DNA from: Cylindrobasidium torrendii FP15055 ss-10
Taxonomy: Eukaryota > Basidiomycota > Agaricomycetes > Agaricales > Physalacriaceae
Assembly (NCBI GenBank): GCA_000934385.1
Contig: KN880580.1
Location: forward strand, 1 to 61,126
Length of the DNA stretch: 61,126 nucleotides
Direction: 5' to 3'
Shown: in pieces, positions 1 to 12,183 of the stretch
Layout: the number at the start of each line of letters is the position of its first letter
How positions within the stretch are numbered: the first letter of the stretch is position 1
The notes under the pieces: generated by a model
Databases searched by the model: none
What the model saw: only the letters and a program-made list of their open reading frames with translations
Told to the model about the DNA's origin: nothing
Translations under genes and position numbers: made by a program

Positions 1-2458
1 GGCGCCCATCGCACCGTAAAAAGCCAGCAATATATTGTAGTAGCAAGCCGAGGCCACTATGATTCATTCCCATTTGAGTATGTGAGTGTAGGCTGTGATA
101 TGTATAATTCAATACTTGGAAGTTGGCCGTTGCATGACTGTGATCGGCAAGAGGCAAACTTGACTAAGTTGCGGGAATAACTTCCATCGGGATTCGGAAG
201 GATGAAGGTAAGTAAGAAACTGTCTGTCGACATCCAGTCAGAAGCGGCTGATATAAGAATGAGAAACCTTAGGATACGGTCATGGGCTGGAGACCACAGA
301 TGGGGGGACGGCATAAATGAAATATGACCAGGAAAATTTAGATGCAGGACGCAATGGGGTTGGAAATTTTAATAGGACATTCAAGATCGTGATGAACTCA
401 GTGAACTCATTTCGACACGGGCCGCCCAACATTCTGCAGGCGCCTCAGTAAGAAGAACCGAGCAATGACGTGAGAATATTCAGGATGTCCTCAGTCCTGG
501 CGACATGGAACTGACTACTTTACCGGGTCACAGAGTCAAGAGGTGCATTGGTGCACGGCCACGGTGCAGATTCCATTGATGTTACCAGTATGATTCACGA
601 CCTCAGCAATTATGTTCATTTTATTATGTTCCTATTTAGCACGCGATGGGCGCCATTTGACCTGCAGCTATCATTGCACGCCGCTAGAGGCATGGGCAAA
701 AGGCGACTGCCCAAAGCGGAATTGCCGGAAGTGCCGGTCAAATTACGCCAGCCGTCTTGAAGAGAGTTCTCTTGTCGTTCGGTGTCTTTGCGGTCCGTGA
801 TCCCGATGTGGCGCTTGATGTATCTTTAACTCTCTTCAAGACGGCTGGTTTGGAGCCTGGGAGGAGGGATGAAAGAGCAAGCGGACGTGACGATCGATGA
901 TCGGCTGAGCGACGGCGCCGCACGGCCGATGGGCCGCTTGATTGCCGAATTGGCATTGATACGCCACTGCGACAAACTATCAAGGCAGGTGAATGCGCTA
1001 AACCAGCCACATCTTCTAAGTAGAAGTATTTTGGTGTGGTAATTTTAATGTGTCATCAATTGCTGGACGCTGACGCGGAATGGGTAATTCGCCCTAGCGT
1101 AGATCACAGCGGTTAGAAACTTATTTGTATCCAGCAACTCTGATCTCATTCTAAAACTCAAAAAGAGTTAGGCAAACCTCAGGCTTCAAGACAAACAGTA
1201 AAGTTACTCTCTGAAGAGGAGGACCTGGGGGTGAATGCTGAATCGCGTTGTCGAGAATGGCTTGTTGTGGGTAACATCCGATTTACCAGTCGGGAAAGCT
1301 TGTACTGGGTAATGGGAGTAGCTCTACCGACACAAATTGATCTCCATTTTGGAATCCGGTTTGCATCATGCACACACTGCGTAAGTCGATTCTAGGATGC
1401 CATTGAGACGGAAACCCTAGCATACCTGTAAAGATACCTGATAAAACTGCAGTTAGCTGATCCATCGTAGTCCTAAGACTAGCCTCTGAGTGTCTGTTCG
1501 GTTTCTGTACCCTCACGGTTCCCACCGAAAGACAAGCGTGATCGCGTCGGCATCTCCTGTTTCGATGCGAGCTAAAGTCACGTGGGCGCGAACTGGCAGC
1601 ACCGATCCGGCGTTTGTTCTCCGCTCAATTATTGCGACAATCCACCCCCGAAGGCTTGGATATGTAATGATTTTCAAGGATCTACCGGATATCGAGTGCA
1701 CGAGAGCGATGGGATGATATGTATCTCTCGAAGGCACGAATGCTCGACCTTGTTGCTTTCGACGCAGGATGGCAAACGGGCCCTTCAGACCGCTGAGAAA
1801 CCAGTCTCTACCCAACTATCAGCAACGCTAACAACCCCCGTGTCTTCGCAGCTTCAACCCGCGCTTCGCCATGCTAGAACTCGGGGGATTAGTGCAGGTT
1901 GGTGTTTTAGTCCATGTGGTGGTGAGTAGCCGTTGGGGGAACGGAGCGAACGGCAGGCTAAGAACATTGAAGCGTATTTCATTTCGAGGAGGACTGGGGG
2001 AAAAAGTCACGCCCTAGTGCTATTTTTGGCGAGCAAAGTGAATTCTCCTGTTTGTCTATGTCAAGGCGCGCGTCGGGCTGGAATAACAAATCCAGAGGTG
2101 GGCATTGAGGCGACGCGCTGGCCGCTGGTGGCCTCTACGATCACGACTAGCGGCTGTTTCCGTCTACTTCCGCGTGTGTGTACGTTTCGTTTCAATTGCC
2201 AACGGAAAAGTGTTATCTTCAGTTATCTCGAGTCCTCAGCGGAGAACTGAAATTATGATCGCTGTCGGCGACGATTCCCAGAGAGGCGCGCGTTTGTGCT
2301 GCGCAGCGCCGCCGTATACGCATTAGGATACAGAAGGATTGCATTGTGCTTTGTCATACTCTGAACGGCTAGCACCAGATCCGCTTTACGGCCACTGAAA
2401 GCCGCATTGTTCACGGATGATCAGGACATATGGCGGTCAGGGAAGCTGTTTGATGGAG
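1..2458. other. Long stretch without a convincing gene
   Basis: Open frames of 60-115 codons occur on both strands (for example 1283-1525 minus, 1582-1929 plus, 1933-2250 plus). They overlap one another, carry no motif I recognise and do not join through plausible introns into a longer protein. The only clear structure is the inverted repeat at 748-848. A lineage-specific gene or a decayed element cannot be excluded. Confidence 0.5.
748..848. repeat. Perfect 21-bp inverted repeat with 59-nt spacer
   Basis: Bases 748-768 and 828-848 are exact reverse complements over 21 bases; the left arm begins CCAGCCGTCTTG and the right arm ends CAAGACGGCTGG. The spacer is 769-827. Pairing stops on both sides, so the arms are sharply bounded. 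A transcript from either strand would fold into a long hairpin. It could be a palindromic remnant of a small non-autonomous element, a small-RNA precursor or a structured RNA. I saw no other copy in the window, and no target-site duplication is obvious. Confidence 0.85.
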
Positions 2459-2466
2459 GATAAAAG
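2459..2466 (+). promoter_or_regulatory. TATA-like box and CT-rich leader of chitin deacetylase 1
   Basis: GATAAAAG at 2459-2466 is followed by a strongly pyrimidine-rich tract (about 2498-2600) ending shortly before the ATG at 2623. CT-rich leaders are common in strongly expressed fungal genes. Confidence 0.45.
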
Positions 2467-2622
2467 CAAGCTAAAACACACCGTGCTCCGGGGCGCCTTT
2501 TTTTGCTTCTTCCTCTCAGCCGCTCGCGTGTGCAACAACACCGTTTTTGTGTTTTCTCTCTCCCATTTCTATATTTCTATCCCTTTTTGCCTCGCAGCAA
2601 TACAGCTCTATTCCCTGCAGGC

Positions 2623-4140
2623 ATGTCACGCTCTTTACAACTGCTAGTCTCAACGTTGGCTGTGGCCTCGCTCGCGGTGAACGCCCATCCGACACACACA
2701 CACCAAGGCCGCGCTCTCGAACGCAAATGGTACCACGACGACGACCACCCTGTTAACAAGCTATTCCCGCGCGTGTCCGACGATGGTGGCAACTATCCCG
2801 AGCTCGGATCGTCCAGTACGTCGTGCCTAATTCATCTTGTCTATCTACCCCCATAACCAACCGATCTTCTTCCAGCATGGACCGCCGCCTTCCCCGAAGG
2901 TACACCCACCGGCGCCGACATGCCTCAAGAGTGGAAAGACGCTCTTGCCGCCGCTGTGGCTGCCGGCAAGATCCCAGACATCGCCCAGTCTGACACGAGT
3001 ACTGGCTACCCTGTTTACCCCAACGGTCTCGACGGCGAGGGCGAAGAAGTCTGTTCAGCAACCTACAAGTGCCGCGCTGACGGCGATATCTGGGATGCGC
3101 CAGAGGGCATCATGGGATTAGGCTTTGACGATGGTCCATGGCTGGTGCGTCGCGCATATATTCAACGTTTCAGACGGGCGCTGATAGCCGTCTAGGGCAC
3201 AGAGAAGCTTGCAGGCTTCCTCGACGAGCAAAATGAACGCGCAACCCACTACGTGATTGGTCTCAACATCCTCCACCGTCCCCAGGACTTCAAGTTGCTC
3301 GTCGACCGCAAGGATGACCTCTGCGTGCACACCTACACCCATCGGTTGATGACCGGGCTCTCGAACGAGGATGTTGTTGCTGAACTCGGCTGGACTCTCG
3401 AGATCATCCGCCAGTCGACCGGAGGACGTATTTCCAACTGCTGGCGGCCGCCCACCGGCGACGCCGACAACCGTGTCCGCGCGATTGCATCTGAGGTGCG
3501 CCTGTCCACCGCATGTCTTTCCCCTCTTCTCATCACACAGCACAGATCTTTGGTCTTGACTTGATCATGTGGAACCAGGAGTGCGTCGCATACTTGTGTT
3601 TCATTCTAGCACGCTAACTTTTATGGCAGCACTTGGGACTGGAAGCTCTCCACCGGTGGCACGACCGAGCAGGCCATCAACACTTCCATGACCACCTGGC
3701 TCTCTGGACCCAAGAACCCCGGTCTTATCATTCTCGAGCATGAGCTCTCAGAGCAGACCGTCCAAATGTTCATGAATGCCTGGCCACTCGTCAAGTCCCA
3801 GGGCTGGCAGACAAAGTCTCAAGCCGTGCTCTTCGAGGAGTCATCCTTCCAGAACTCCAACGGCCTCAACGACGACCCCGTCACATCCTCGGTTATCATC
3901 CAGCCTCACGATTCTGCACCTGCCTCCACCGATGCGTCTACAGACTCGTCAGCTCCTACCGGATCCAGCGACTCCGGTGCTACGACCACGCGCAAGCCAA
4001 CTGGAACTGGTTCGAGCTCGCAGACCAGCGCAGGCTCAAACTCAAGCTCGACTACCACCCCTGATGGTGCAGCCAGCCTCGCTGGCAGCGCTCTCTTTGC
4101 ATCGGTTATGGCCTTCCTAGGCGCGGCTTTCATGGCCTAA
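2623..4140 (+). CDS. Chitin deacetylase (CE4/NodB), secreted and GPI-anchored, copy 1
   Basis: Predicted enzyme that removes acetyl groups from cell-wall chitin to give chitosan. Exons 2623-2815, 2876-3144, 3196-3495, 3546-3580 and 3630-4140 join in frame to 435 residues. A signal peptide (MSRSLQLLVSTLAVASLAVNA) leads the protein. The NodB domain shows GFDDGP (catalytic and metal Asp), HTYTH (metal His), RPPTGDADNR, DTWDWKL and LEHELSE. The tail is Ser/Thr-rich and ends in a hydrophobic segment finishing LGAAFMA, a typical GPI signal. In motif 3 the residue after RPP is Thr, where copy 2 and most family members have Tyr. A paralogue lies at 12184-13707 on the other strand; exon 1 (193 nt) and the 35-nt exon have the same lengths in both. 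The gene is convergent with the kinase. The 35-nt exon 4 rests on alignment with the paralogue. Confidence 0.93.
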
Positions 4141-4764
4141 GTCTCTTCGCCCGTTACGACCACGCAGAACGTATTAGAACTGTCCCCCCAGTCTACCGAC
4201 TACCTACTCACTCTATCTTGTTTCCATGTATCGATTCAGAGACATTATATATTCTGGTATTACTTGCCTGCGTAATCCATATCCGATACCCGTACATCCC
4301 TTGTGTACAATGGATGAATTGGTTTCTTGTTTCTGTTCATTAATTTATTGGGTTATTATGCTGGAGGCTTGTGAGCGTCACAGTAAAGCGAAGCATGTGG
4401 ATGCAACGATGAACAAGCAATTCTTTGTTGAAGAACGGAATACCTTGGACGTGATAGAGGCGCTTTTTGAACCTGTCCAATTCACGCAGAATATTATTAT
4501 GATTCCCAAACGTACGTACATCGCTACTTACAAGTGATGATAACTACAAGCCTTACAGCGAATAAATGCTACTCATAAATTTAAGAAAGACGCAAACACC
4601 TTGGCCTCAGAACTTTAGCGTTCTAAGGTCAATGACCGAATTCGAGTACGCGGCTAGTTTGATATCATGGTTCAGATAGAACGCGGTATCCTTCATCTCG
4701 TGAGGCGCTACACGAAGGTTCGGTGGTGCCTCCGCTGGTGGATGAGGGCGATTTGGAAGGTAAC
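4141..4764. other. Convergent 3' region, no gene seen
   Basis: This holds the 3' flanks of chitin deacetylase 1 and of the kinase. The open frame at 4226-4537 has no recognisable features and is AT-rich compared with the coding regions. I see no gene. Confidence 0.6.
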
Positions 4765-6735
4765 TCACTGCACCAAGGGCGTCAGCGCTGAAAGGCTTTA
4801 TGACGCTTTGATATTCAATGCCCTGACTTACTGTCGACCTTTTTCGCTGCTATAGACGCCCAATCAACCAGGGCAAAGAACGGATGCCGCTTGACTTCCT
4901 CTAAGCAGGCTCGCTGGGTTTCGTCGTCGCATAGTAGCTGGGGAACTGTGAGAACGAAGACGAAGAAGAAAGAGCATGGAGAGAGACCTTTTCGAATATG
5001 AGATCACGAGCGTGTTTGTTCATCCTGTTCATGACCATAGCCATGTCGCTGTACAGCTCATCCGGGACGGGATATGGGAGCTAATGACTGTCAGAATGGC
5101 TTCAGTGAAGATGTTGAGGTGGACTCACTCTGTAAGGACACGAATGCATCTCATAAAGGACAAGACCGAAATTCCAAATATCCGCATACTCGGCATGGTA
5201 TGTAAGTTTCCTGCCCGGTAGCGACTCCAGCTGTGCCTTCAAGCGCTTAAGCTCTGGTGGATGGCAGCCATTCGCGCCAAGGATCTCGTGTGCGCCAAAC
5301 TCACGCAGACCGTGAGCATCCTTGAATCCACGCTGGGCGCAGCCAAAATCACCGAGGATGATGTTGCCTACACCAGAGAGCATGATGTTGTCGGGCTTGA
5401 TGTCGTGGTGGTACCAACCCAGGGAGTGCAGGTTCTCAATAGCAAGGAGCTGAAGAAACAAGTTAGACAATCAGAGAATCGATATCCACGAAGAGGTGGG
5501 CATACGAGCTGGGCGGCGTGCTGCTCGAGTTCATCTCGTGGCATCTTGACGCGTTCACTTCGAAGCTGATTCAGACGTTCATGAAGTGACTGGTTTCCTA
5601 AAGGCTACATTCATTATTAGTTCTCGTCCAACCATCAATATAACGGACATACAATAGCAAGGTAGACAAACCAGTTGTCCTGCCACACATCCGAGAGAAC
5701 AGAAAGAAATCGGCTGTGCGCTTTCTTGACGTCTCTGAGTACTTGGACTTCCCGCACAAGGGCTTCATTCCTTGTCGCATGGGTAGTCGACCACTGCACG
5801 TCTCGTCCAGAGAGGTCGTCATCCCCATACCCCCAGTTCAGCGCCGTATCCATCGGTGCTTTGTGCACGACCTTGATGGCCAGTACACTCTCAATGCCAG
5901 TCGTCTTATCCACCGCCCGCGCTCGGAACACCCTGCCAAAGCTGCCCACACCGACGAGAAAGTCGAATTCATATTGACGGTTCCGATGGACAATGGGTGT
6001 GGGAAGTCCCTTGATGAATGTCGAAAGCTGCGGGTTCTGCAGCGGGCGTGACACTGGGTTGTGTGTCGGGTCGGTGACTGGAGCGCCATGTAGCGCGTCG
6101 GGATTGCCTGTCGCGTCGGTACCGTGGCTTGGAGCAGCAGACCCTACAGTGGACGGCGCCAGGCGAACCACTCTCGGGCTGCATGCCTGGGGTTCCGGTG
6201 CCACCGGCCGCGCCGTTCGAAAGAAGGAGGAATGGGAGCGCAGAGAAGAAGAAGAGGGGTTGTAGTTTAACTCGCTCGTTGAAATGGACATGTCTTCGCA
6301 TTCCGACATGGCTTGCGACATATTGCTGGGTTTCTGCTGTTCTGGTGTTTTCGGAGGCTGCTTAGACGAGGAGCGGCGAAGGGGAGAACCGAGGGAGAAC
6401 GAGGCGAGATTGGGAATGGAATGGTTGCTATGGATGGACACCAATTGCGGCTCGGGCGAGGTGGGACGCGTTGACGCCGATGGGGAGCGCCCAGAGGCAA
6501 AGGACGAGTTGGCTGATTTGTAAGAGGAAGGCTCCTCGGTTATGTCGTCCAAGCTGGGAGGCGCAAGGAGCTCTGCATGTGCACCGAACTTTGCAGCAAG
6601 CGGGCCATTGCTGAGGACTTCCCCGTACCCAGAAACAGCTGAACTCTCGCCGGAATCGTACGTTGCGCATGAGAGAGGTGGGGATCCAGGCCTAGAAAAT
6701 GTAGGCGGAGGGTTCAAGTGTTGGCTGGAGATCAT
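4765..6735 (-). CDS. Serine/threonine protein kinase with long Ser/Pro-rich N-terminus
   Basis: Exons 6735-5653, 5589-5506, 5449-5129, 5080-4988, 4937-4832 and 4787-4765 join to 569 residues. The first 230 or so are low-complexity, Ser/Pro-rich, with several SP/TP sites. The kinase domain follows: glycine loop GVGSFGRVF, VAIK-type lysine in LAIKVVHK, catalytic loop YHHDIKPDN (first His of the HRD-type motif, Arg replaced by His), GDFG, and a PPE in place of APE. It ends with the common HPFF..DW block. The hinge between YLAI and SLHERL is unusually short; the acceptor at 5590 is the only one I found that keeps the frame, so a missed micro-exon is possible. The Arg-to-His change suggests it is not controlled by activation-loop phosphorylation in the RD-kinase manner (inference). 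I cannot name the subfamily. Confidence 0.8.
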
Positions 6736-7364
6736 GGCGGGAGGAAAGGGCGGTCGGTATTGTCGAAAACCAGCACGCCGCTTCTATAAGGGCTGGCGAA
6801 CAAAAGGCCATTCACAGCAGGGTCATACACACAAAGTCCTCCCTTGGTGATGGCCGGCAGCCCTTAATGAACTCCAAAGAAAAGAACAAAGGAGGGAATA
6901 AGGCCACCCTACCCCAGCGTTTGGTCTCGATAGAAACCATCTGTGCAACGAGCGGTCTGACGCGGCTTCAGACTTCACGTAGCGGCGCACATAAGATGAC
7001 CTTTGTGTTCTGTCAGTGTCAACACAACTTTCTTCGATATATACATAAACCACTCACTAAGACAAGTAATGCAGATTCCCGGTCAACGCCATTCAAGACG
7101 TCGGGGCGTCAGAGTGCACAGGTACACAGGCTTGGGGACGACTTTGATTGGGTAATAGATGCATTGTTCCACTAAGCTGAACCATGTCAGATGTTGAATC
7201 TAGTATACCCAAGACTTGGTTCCGATAGTATGTCTTTCCAGTGTCCACTTAAACAAAGATTTCCTCCCCTGAGTCCTGTCGATTGTGTGTACAATTCCAC
7301 GTCGGAAAGCATCAAGATGTTGGACAATGACATGCCTGGTCGCCGCGGATGATCCATACTCCAT
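6736..7364. other. Kinase upstream region and SEC62 3' flank
   Basis: Short open frames on both strands (6823-7053 minus, 6867-7175 plus) show no motif. This should contain the kinase promoter and the SEC62 3' UTR. I see no gene. Confidence 0.6.
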
Positions 7365-8297
7365 TTATTGTCCGAATATATCCTCTTCTAAATCTATGGG
7401 TTGCTCTTGAACATCGTACAGAGGGGAACTTGGTCTTGACCCAGAGCTCATCTCCGCAGGGCTAAGCACATCTGAATCGATATCCGTCCGCTCCTTTTGC
7501 TTGCCCTTTGCCTTCTTAGAAAGAGATGATGAGCTGGGAAGTTTACGCCGTGGCTTTGGCACATCTAAACTCCAAAGTGGGGTAAACGACTCGACCTGAA
7601 GGGAATGAGTACGAACAACAGTAAAAGGCGCAAGGAAAACGTACGACGCCAACCTCCGCGAGTAGTCGGGGGAACAGCCATACACCTGGGCTGGCTATAA
7701 CTGAAGTAATGGCATATAGAGCGAGGCGCAAAACAATTGTGACGAGTAAGGCCGCTAGGATACCCAACGAGCCTAAACCCAGGTAGTATGCAGCTTTCTT
7801 CATCACTGGCGGCCACAGCGGATGCATCAATCCAATGAGCATTAGCGCCACTGTGCACGCGCTGCCTGCGTAGGTCGTCCACTGCGATCCCTCGTAAAAC
7901 CACGCGTAGAACTCGGGGGCCTCCCATTTCTGTTCGCTGATGAGCTTTAGCCGCCGTGGTGATGTTGCCGATCCAGATGGGGCGCCCCGTTCGACACGAA
8001 GAAAGAATGCAAAGGTCAGGATGGCATGGAGAACAGTACGGGCTTCATCGTCGTTGGTGACGGTGGGCACGCCGGGCAGTCTTGCGTACGCGGGGGAGCG
8101 CAGTGCTTTCATTGCAGAGCTCCCTGAAAGATGAGATTAAGTATTTGGATAGTTTCTGTTGGCTACGACGCACCTTTGAAGTAGTCCACCTTCTTCCCAT
8201 TTAACACGCCGACGCGTAGTCTCATCCCGGTGCTCCCATTGCGTAAAAATTGAGCGACGTGCCGTAAATCGCTGGGCGCAGCGGCTTGTTGGTCCAT
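7365..8297 (-). CDS. SEC62: Sec62, ER protein-translocation subunit
   Basis: Sec62 works with Sec61, Sec63 and BiP to move proteins post-translationally into the ER. Exons 8297-8174, 8123-7645 and 7595-7365 give 277 residues, normal for the family. The N-terminal cytosolic domain contains DLRHVAQFLRNG, RVGVLNGKKVDYFKG and KLISEQKWEAPEFYAWFYEG, which are diagnostic. Two transmembrane segments follow (around TVALMLIGLMHPLWPP and LGILAALLVTIVLRLALYAI). The C-terminal tail is charged, with a Lys-rich stretch KKAKGKQKERTD and an acidic end. The start at 8297 (MDQQAAAPSD) is preferred because upstream in-frame residues show no conserved pattern. It is divergent from the gene at 9182. Confidence 0.95.
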
Positions 8298-9181
8298 TTG
8301 GAGAAGAGAGATAGAGATGCGATGGTAGTGGAGAACAAGAGTTGTGCAGAGATCGAGGACAACGCTGCAGCCGGATGGTTGACGGCAGGAAAGCAAGTGA
8401 AACCACGTGAGAACCTCCGAGGCTTGATCCGCTTGCTTGATCGGTAGCATTCAAGCAACAAATCAATTGGAAGTCGATTGGAAGTCGATTGGAATATGTT
8501 AGTCTGCGAGAACGTGCTAGCTAAGTCGTCCCTTTCGAAGGCAAAAGTTCCAAATACTATTTATATATGATGATGGTGCAGGTCGGAGTAGCCACTAGAG
8601 ACTCTACACCGTCGCCGCAGAAATTTAGTCAGAGAACGACGACTTTCCAAGATGTACTACCAAACACGGTTCTGCAAGCTACGGCGAGAAAATATACCTT
8701 CTTCTTGCAAAAGTATACTTGTGTATATTGAAGCAAATCCTAACTTGTCAGGCTACCTCTGTCATAGTTTACAATCTTCGGGGCAGACTACCCAGTGCAT
8801 AATTCGACATCTGAAGGAACTTGAGAGGCGGGCCCTATAATCGAATGCAAAAAATCTAGTGTATTCAAGCAGTAGGTGAGATATTACTCAATCAAAGTAA
8901 CCATCATGTTGCCATTGATAGCTGGCCACTCACTGTGTAGCAGGATGTGGAAGCAACCACAATTGAGTCCATTCTGTAGGGCCTAGCGCAGACTTCTTCT
9001 CGTAAATTAGATACTGAAAGTGGAATAAGTGTCTTAGAGGCGCACGCTCAAGATTCCAGTAAAGCATAGGTATCTCAAAGGCGTGCTTCAAGGGCAAGGA
9101 ACAAGCGCCACAAAACTCCACGTGGCTAGGATCGGCCCATTCGATCGCGGAATCAATCTATCGTTCTATCCTGCTACCATC
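8298..9181. other. Divergent intergenic region (SEC62 / 9182 gene)
   Basis: The region separates two divergently transcribed genes and must hold both promoters. A TATA-like TTTATATATG lies near 8560. The small open frames at 8652-8840 and 8930-9121 have no recognisable features. Confidence 0.55.
8466..8494. repeat. Short tandem repeat, 11-bp unit
   Basis: The unit ATTGGAAGTCG occurs twice in full and a third time in part, upstream of SEC62. It may be a regulatory micro-duplication or simple slippage. Confidence 0.7.
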
Positions 9182-11459
9182 ATGTCGGACTACTCTGCGG
9201 CCACCACGCCTGTCGCGCTGACTCCAGACTCGACCGGAGCATATTCAGAGTCGTCGACGTCGTCTCCGGTCGGGGCGGCCAAGAAGGCGCGACGACAGAC
9301 GGCGTTCTATCCGAATCTGACGTCTGCAAACAAGCCACAGAATCCATTCTCGAGGAGTGCGGCCAAACGAGAGTCAGTAATGGCTCTTGGAAGCATCGAA
9401 CATCTGCAGTACTACTTCACGAAAACCGGGATCGCGGCGAAGCAAAGGTGGGTACTCGCCCGAATGGTGCAAGGGTAGCAGCGGATAATTGGCGGAGAGG
9501 GCTTGGAAAGTCAGGTGTGTCATAGTATCCCTCTGCCACGTACCGGAGCTGACCGCTCTTACAATCAGCTACCCAAACAGATGGTACCTGCGCAATATCC
9601 AATCTCGTAAGCACCTCCTTCACGCGTCTCGCATCACGCGTTGACATATTCGTCAAGTGCCCTCTGAAATATGCCTGCCCTTGCTCCCAGCCTCGGTTTT
9701 ACTTTGTATACGTGCAGTTTCTGATATCCATTCGCCAGTTCGCAGAATAAGAAACTCAAGGGACTTGTGCCCGCCCTTGGGCCGTCCACACATATCCGGA
9801 ACGCCTCATCTGTGGCTACCATTGCGTTCGACCTCCCACCAACACCCACGATACCCCAAGTCCCTCATTTCGAATTTCCTCCCCACGTAAAGACCCAGGA
9901 TCCAGATTCTCTGCTCCCGGATCTCGTTTCTGACCTAACCACGGTCTTGGCAATATGGCACATTGACGCTGACCCCAGCACCTCAACTATCGACGTCCTT
10001 CATTTACTCAAAGTCACTACCAATGCCGTTCGTTCTGTCCGCAACTATGTCATGGCTCTTCCCGACGATTCGGCCGGTACACTACGGGCGCAGTTCCGGT
10101 CGAAAGCGCTGAGCCCCGCCAGTGTGCGCGCCAAGGCCTCTACAACAGCAGAAGCTGATCCTCTCACTCTCATTCGTCGCTCTGCCCTTGAAGTCCTCAC
10201 CGTGCTACGAGAGCTGGAGGAGAAGAGCCGCCTGCCACTATCTCACGATGCCTATGACGCCAACAGCGAAGGCCATTCAAGCGGCGGCCTTGTCGACAGT
10301 CCCGAGGGATCCAACGCAGACCTACCACCTACCGATGACCGTCGCTATCTGCACGCAGTCGACACCGAAGCGGCGGTCTCATTCTCACTTGTCAAGATAC
10401 CTGGACGTGACGCCTCTGTCCCAGTGTGGGAAGATGAGGAACATTTTGAAGAACATGAGAGCGACGAGGAACCACGAGAAAGATGGGATGAGCGTTTAGT
10501 CGTCGGAAATGGTTGGTTGTACCGCAAAGATATAACACTGTCGGAGCTCGCACACGAAAGACAGGTACATAAAGTTGGTTGCTCTTTAACATGGACTGAC
10601 CAAACTGTAGGTTGTTGAATCTTACATTGATCTCGTCGACGACGTACTCTTCGAAGGCAAGAGAGACAATGGGCAGCGTGGATGGAAGTACCAGTTGCGG
10701 AAACTTGAGAAGACAAAGAAGCGGAGGGTTAGTGCAGGCGATGTCGAGCGGCGGGGGCTCGGACTCAAGCTCAGTCCTGCTGACCGGAGGGTATCGACGG
10801 GGATCATGCGAGAACGAATAACTGAGGACGAAGAAGAGGAAGAAACACCGCTCTCCATCACCACTGAAGGTTCTATCGACGATGACGACCTGCCGCCATG
10901 GGCAAAACGGGATGTCTTCGTCGAGGACGAAATAGGTCGCGCACATTGTCTACTGTCCACCCTTCTCAAGCCACCACTGCTCGATGCTTTGAGCCCGGCA
11001 ACCTCACGCACAGAGTTCCTCGACAGCCTCTCTTCCGGTCAGCTTCTGTGTGCCGCGTACAACAGTGGTGTACGGCAGAGCCGACGTCCTTGGGGATATG
11101 TTAACAAGGAGGGCGTCCATGACATCATCTCGCTCGAGAGAGAAGCAGCAGCGAAGGGAGAGGCGCGGAAGACGGGCTGGACATTCAGGCGGGCAGATAA
11201 CTTGCGGTTATGGGTTGGTGCACTACGACTACGCTACATGCTGCCCATTTCTGTCCCCGCGGTACCACAGTCGCAGGGACGCCAGACAAGCCCTGGCCCG
11301 GCGCAGGTCAAGTTTCCCGGGCAGTACGATGGCGAGATTCCAATTCATTTCGATGCAAAGGTCGTTGCACGGAAGGAAGAGGGTTGGGAGGATATGTTGC
11401 AGGTGGTATTGTTAAGATGGGTGAGTAAGGTCGTTGATGAGCAGAGGAGCGGATTGTGA
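9182..11459 (+). CDS. Conserved fungal protein of unknown function, possible CH-like C-terminus
   Basis: Exons 9182-9447, 9739-10564 and 10611-11459 join in frame to 646 residues. The N-terminus carries a basic patch (AAKKARRQ), then GSIEHLQYYFTKTGIAAKQ and LKGLVPALGP, which I take to be a conserved block of a basidiomycete family. The middle is helical with acidic and Ser-rich runs. The C-terminal third has SSGQLLCAAYNSGVR and TGWTFRRADNLRLWVGALR, which resembles a calponin-homology-like fold; this is inference from pattern only. No signal peptide or membrane segment is seen. The first intron is 291 nt, far longer than any other resolved here. It was chosen because splicing at 9448/9738 restores AKQSSQNKKLKGLVP; a missed small exon is possible. 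Confidence 0.75.
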
Positions 11460-12183
11460 AGGACGGCATGCGAGGAGGATGACCATCATGAAGATTTCAT
11501 GGGTAAACACACTCATTTACACACTCTGTCTATACCGTATATATATGGAGCTTTTTATATACTACACTACCTAGTAGGTCGTACAGTGATACCCAGGACC
11601 ACGCTGTTAATTTTGTCTTGGAGTTTGCTTCGCTAACTTGAGATGGACACACGTATGCACGGCGGTATCAGAGGCTCTTACGAGCCTGTTTTGCGATAGG
11701 AAGGACGAGGGGCAACGAGCTCCAGAAGCCAGGCGGTCAGAAAAACGCTGCAGACGGCTGGATATGTCGCTATCGGGCGTCGTTTGGGTTCGCATTTCGA
11801 CAGCGCCGTGACGGGAGAGCGGGCACTGTCGTCTTCTCATAAAGAGAATGAACGTTTCCTTACTAGCCTCGCATTCGAGGACATAGATAAGCAACGAGGC
11901 GGGATTTGTAGCTCGTCCATGTAGCCTGTCAATATTGAGTGGCATGTAAACTAGTACGCCTCTAGCACTGGTTCTTCAATTCTTCATTAACAACTGGTGG
12001 CAGCACGACGTTGGCGGGCTGATGCTGGCACAAAATTGATTTAGTTAGCTTGATCACACATCGACACAGTCTATCGTTGTATCGAAAGAGATCAGTATAT
12101 GAAGTCCGCAGAAGTCCATGAAATCGTAAGTAAGTGCATGTGCGATATAATAAGAAAACGGGCGTTAATAAATACGACGGGAA
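11460..12183. other. Convergent region, no gene seen
   Basis: 3' flanks of the 9182 gene and of chitin deacetylase 2. The 112-codon frame at 11607-11945 minus has no motif and no intron-joined extension. Confidence 0.55.

Noticed and set aside
4607..4764. Extra kinase C-terminal exon after the TGA at 4765-4767
   Set aside because: It needs an intron of 33-39 nt and a phase that does not fit; the plain stop after TLTPLVQ is simpler.
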